Assembly (NCBI GenBank): GCA_024638905.1
Contig: JAHEJH010000102.1
Span: forward strand, 1-5,371
Source of the DNA: Luminiphilus sp.
GTDB taxonomy: Bacteria; Pseudomonadota; Gammaproteobacteria; Pseudomonadales; Halieaceae
Direction of reading: 5' to 3'
Length of the DNA stretch: 5,371 bases
A model generated the notes under the pieces. That model saw nothing but the letters and a program-made list of their open reading frames with translations. It made no database searches and had not been told where the DNA came from. Shown here piece by piece: positions 4,615 through 5,371 of the stretch (the stretch's first letter is position 1; each line of letters begins with the position of its first letter). The translations under genes were made by a program, and so were the position numbers.

Positions 4615-5371
4615 ATGCCAACATTGCCCCTCCCCTCTCGCGCCCTGACCGCCGCCTTCTTGAGCGGCACACTCTGTGTTGCGGCGCAGGCCGACACGCT
4701 GGTGGACATTTATGAGCTAGCGCTGCAGAACGACGCGCAGCTCAAGACGCAGATCGCGCAGTACAACGCCGACATTGAGCTCGAGAAGCTGGCGCTGGCA
4801 CCGCTTTTGCCTCAGGCGGGTGCTGGCTACTCATTTACGGATTCCGAAAACGACCGCACCAGCCCCAATGTCGTGATTATCGAGCAGGAGGGCCGTCCTC
4901 CAATATTCGACACGATTGATGTGACTTCGGTCACCGAGACCGAGACCGACGGCTATGACGTGAACCTGTCGCAGACACTGTTTGACCTGTCTGCCTGGTT
5001 TAACTGGCGTGCAGGCAAAGAGCAGACACAACAAGCCGAGGCCAATTTATCTGCGGCGCAACAGGATCTGATTGTCAGGGTGGTGCAGGCTTACTTTGGT
5101 GTGCTTCGCGCGCAAGACAATCTGCGGGCATCCCAGGCCCGGGAGCGCGCATTCGAACGGCAGCTGGAGCAAACTCGCCAGCGTTTCGAAGTGGGCCTAA
5201 TCGCCATTACCGATGTCTATGAGGCCGAGGCCGCGCGCGACCTGGCTCAGGTGAACCGCATCGTTGACGAGAATAACGTGGCCGTCGCCAAGGAAAACCT
5301 GTCTGTACTTACCGGGCAGACGCCCGGCGCGCTATTCGTGCTGGGTGAGCAATTTGATCCGCGTCCGCCCG
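4615..5371 (+). CDS. tolC: TolC-family outer-membrane channel protein, N-terminal part (3' end outside window)
   Basis: The frame is open from the ATG to the right edge, giving 252 residues of a protein that is usually about 430-490 long. An in-frame TGA three codons upstream fixes the start. A signal peptide covers about 1-26 (hydrophobic 10-24, cleavage after AQA), and the mature protein starts DTLVDIYELAL, as TolC proteins do. The first of two structural repeats follows: helix around 30-65, LLPQ (64-67), a beta-hairpin at about 68-122 ending SQTLFDLSAW, and long helices from about 130 onward. RQLEQTRQRFEVGLIAITDV (182-201) is nearly the E. coli TolC sequence and marks the proximal TolC group. 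The trimer is the outer-membrane duct for efflux pumps and type I secretion. The surface loop between the first two strands, about residues 78-111, is over 20 residues longer than I recall for E. coli TolC and is rich in Asp, Glu and Thr. Ribosome binding site weak. It is divergent from yqiB, as in E. coli apart from the absent nudF. Confidence 0.93.
   Translation, partial: MPTLPLPSRALTAAFLSGTLCVAAQADTLVDIYELALQNDAQLKTQIAQYNADIELEKLALAPLLPQAGAGYSFTDSENDRTSPNVVIIEQEGRPPIFDTIDVTSVTETETDGYDVNLSQTLFDLSAWFNWRAGKEQTQQAEANLSAAQQDLIVRVVQAYFGVLRAQDNLRASQARERAFERQLEQTRQRFEVGLIAITDVYEAEAARDLAQVNRIVDENNVAVAKENLSVLTGQTPGALFVLGEQFDPRPP
4933..4950 (+). repeat. Three tandem near-copies of ACCGAG in tolC
   Basis: ACCGAG at 4933-4938, ACCGAG at 4939-4944 and ACCGAC at 4945-4950 follow head to tail in frame, encoding TE-TE-TD at residues 107-112. 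This is at the far end of the enlarged surface loop. Such a unit keeps the frame if copies are gained or lost, so it could allow length variation; three copies alone do not prove that it does. Confidence 0.5.

Noticed and set aside
4831..5034. A 67-codon minus-strand open frame inside tolC
   Set aside because: It is antisense to the TolC frame, which has a signal peptide and family motifs over the same bases.

Overview
The window is ordinary gammaproteobacterial chromosome of fairly high GC. The core is a minus-strand run yqiB–cpdA–parE–yceI (transcription from right to left), flanked by two genes cut by the window edges: the 3' end of a TPR-repeat protein gene at the left (plus strand) and the 5' part of a tolC-type outer-membrane channel gene at the right (plus strand). 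ParE, CpdA and TolC all resemble their E. coli counterparts closely at the motif level. The tolC | yqiB–cpdA–parE order is the same neighbourhood known in E. coli, where it reads tolC | nudF–yqiB–cpdA–yqiA–parE. A free-living, possibly marine, gammaproteobacterium is a reasonable guess, but nothing in the window fixes the genus.

Layout from left to right: TPR protein C-terminus (1-449, +); seven bases between convergent stop codons; YceI-family periplasmic protein (457-1029, -); a 180-base gap with a strong yceI ribosome binding site, a weak -10 candidate and a short direct repeat; ParE, topoisomerase IV subunit B (1210-3099, -); an 84-base gap with a 42-base imperfect inverted repeat and a -10-like box very close to the parE start; CpdA, cyclic-AMP phosphodiesterase (3184-4008, -); YqiB/DUF1249 (4005-4490, -), whose stop overlaps the cpdA start in ATGA; a 124-base divergent intergenic region with candidate extended -10 boxes facing both ways; and TolC (4615 to the right edge, +).

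Functionally the genes are a conserved neighbourhood more than a pathway. ParE decatenates chromosomes with ParC (not here), CpdA lowers cAMP, YqiB is uncharacterised, and TolC is the outer-membrane duct of tripartite efflux pumps and type I secretion. Only yqiB and cpdA look translationally coupled. I see no rRNA, tRNA, mobile element, CRISPR array or new multi-gene system. The points worth a second look are small: the inverted repeat before parE, the possibly leaderless starts of parE and yqiB, the missing yqiA and nudF, and an enlarged acidic surface loop in TolC.
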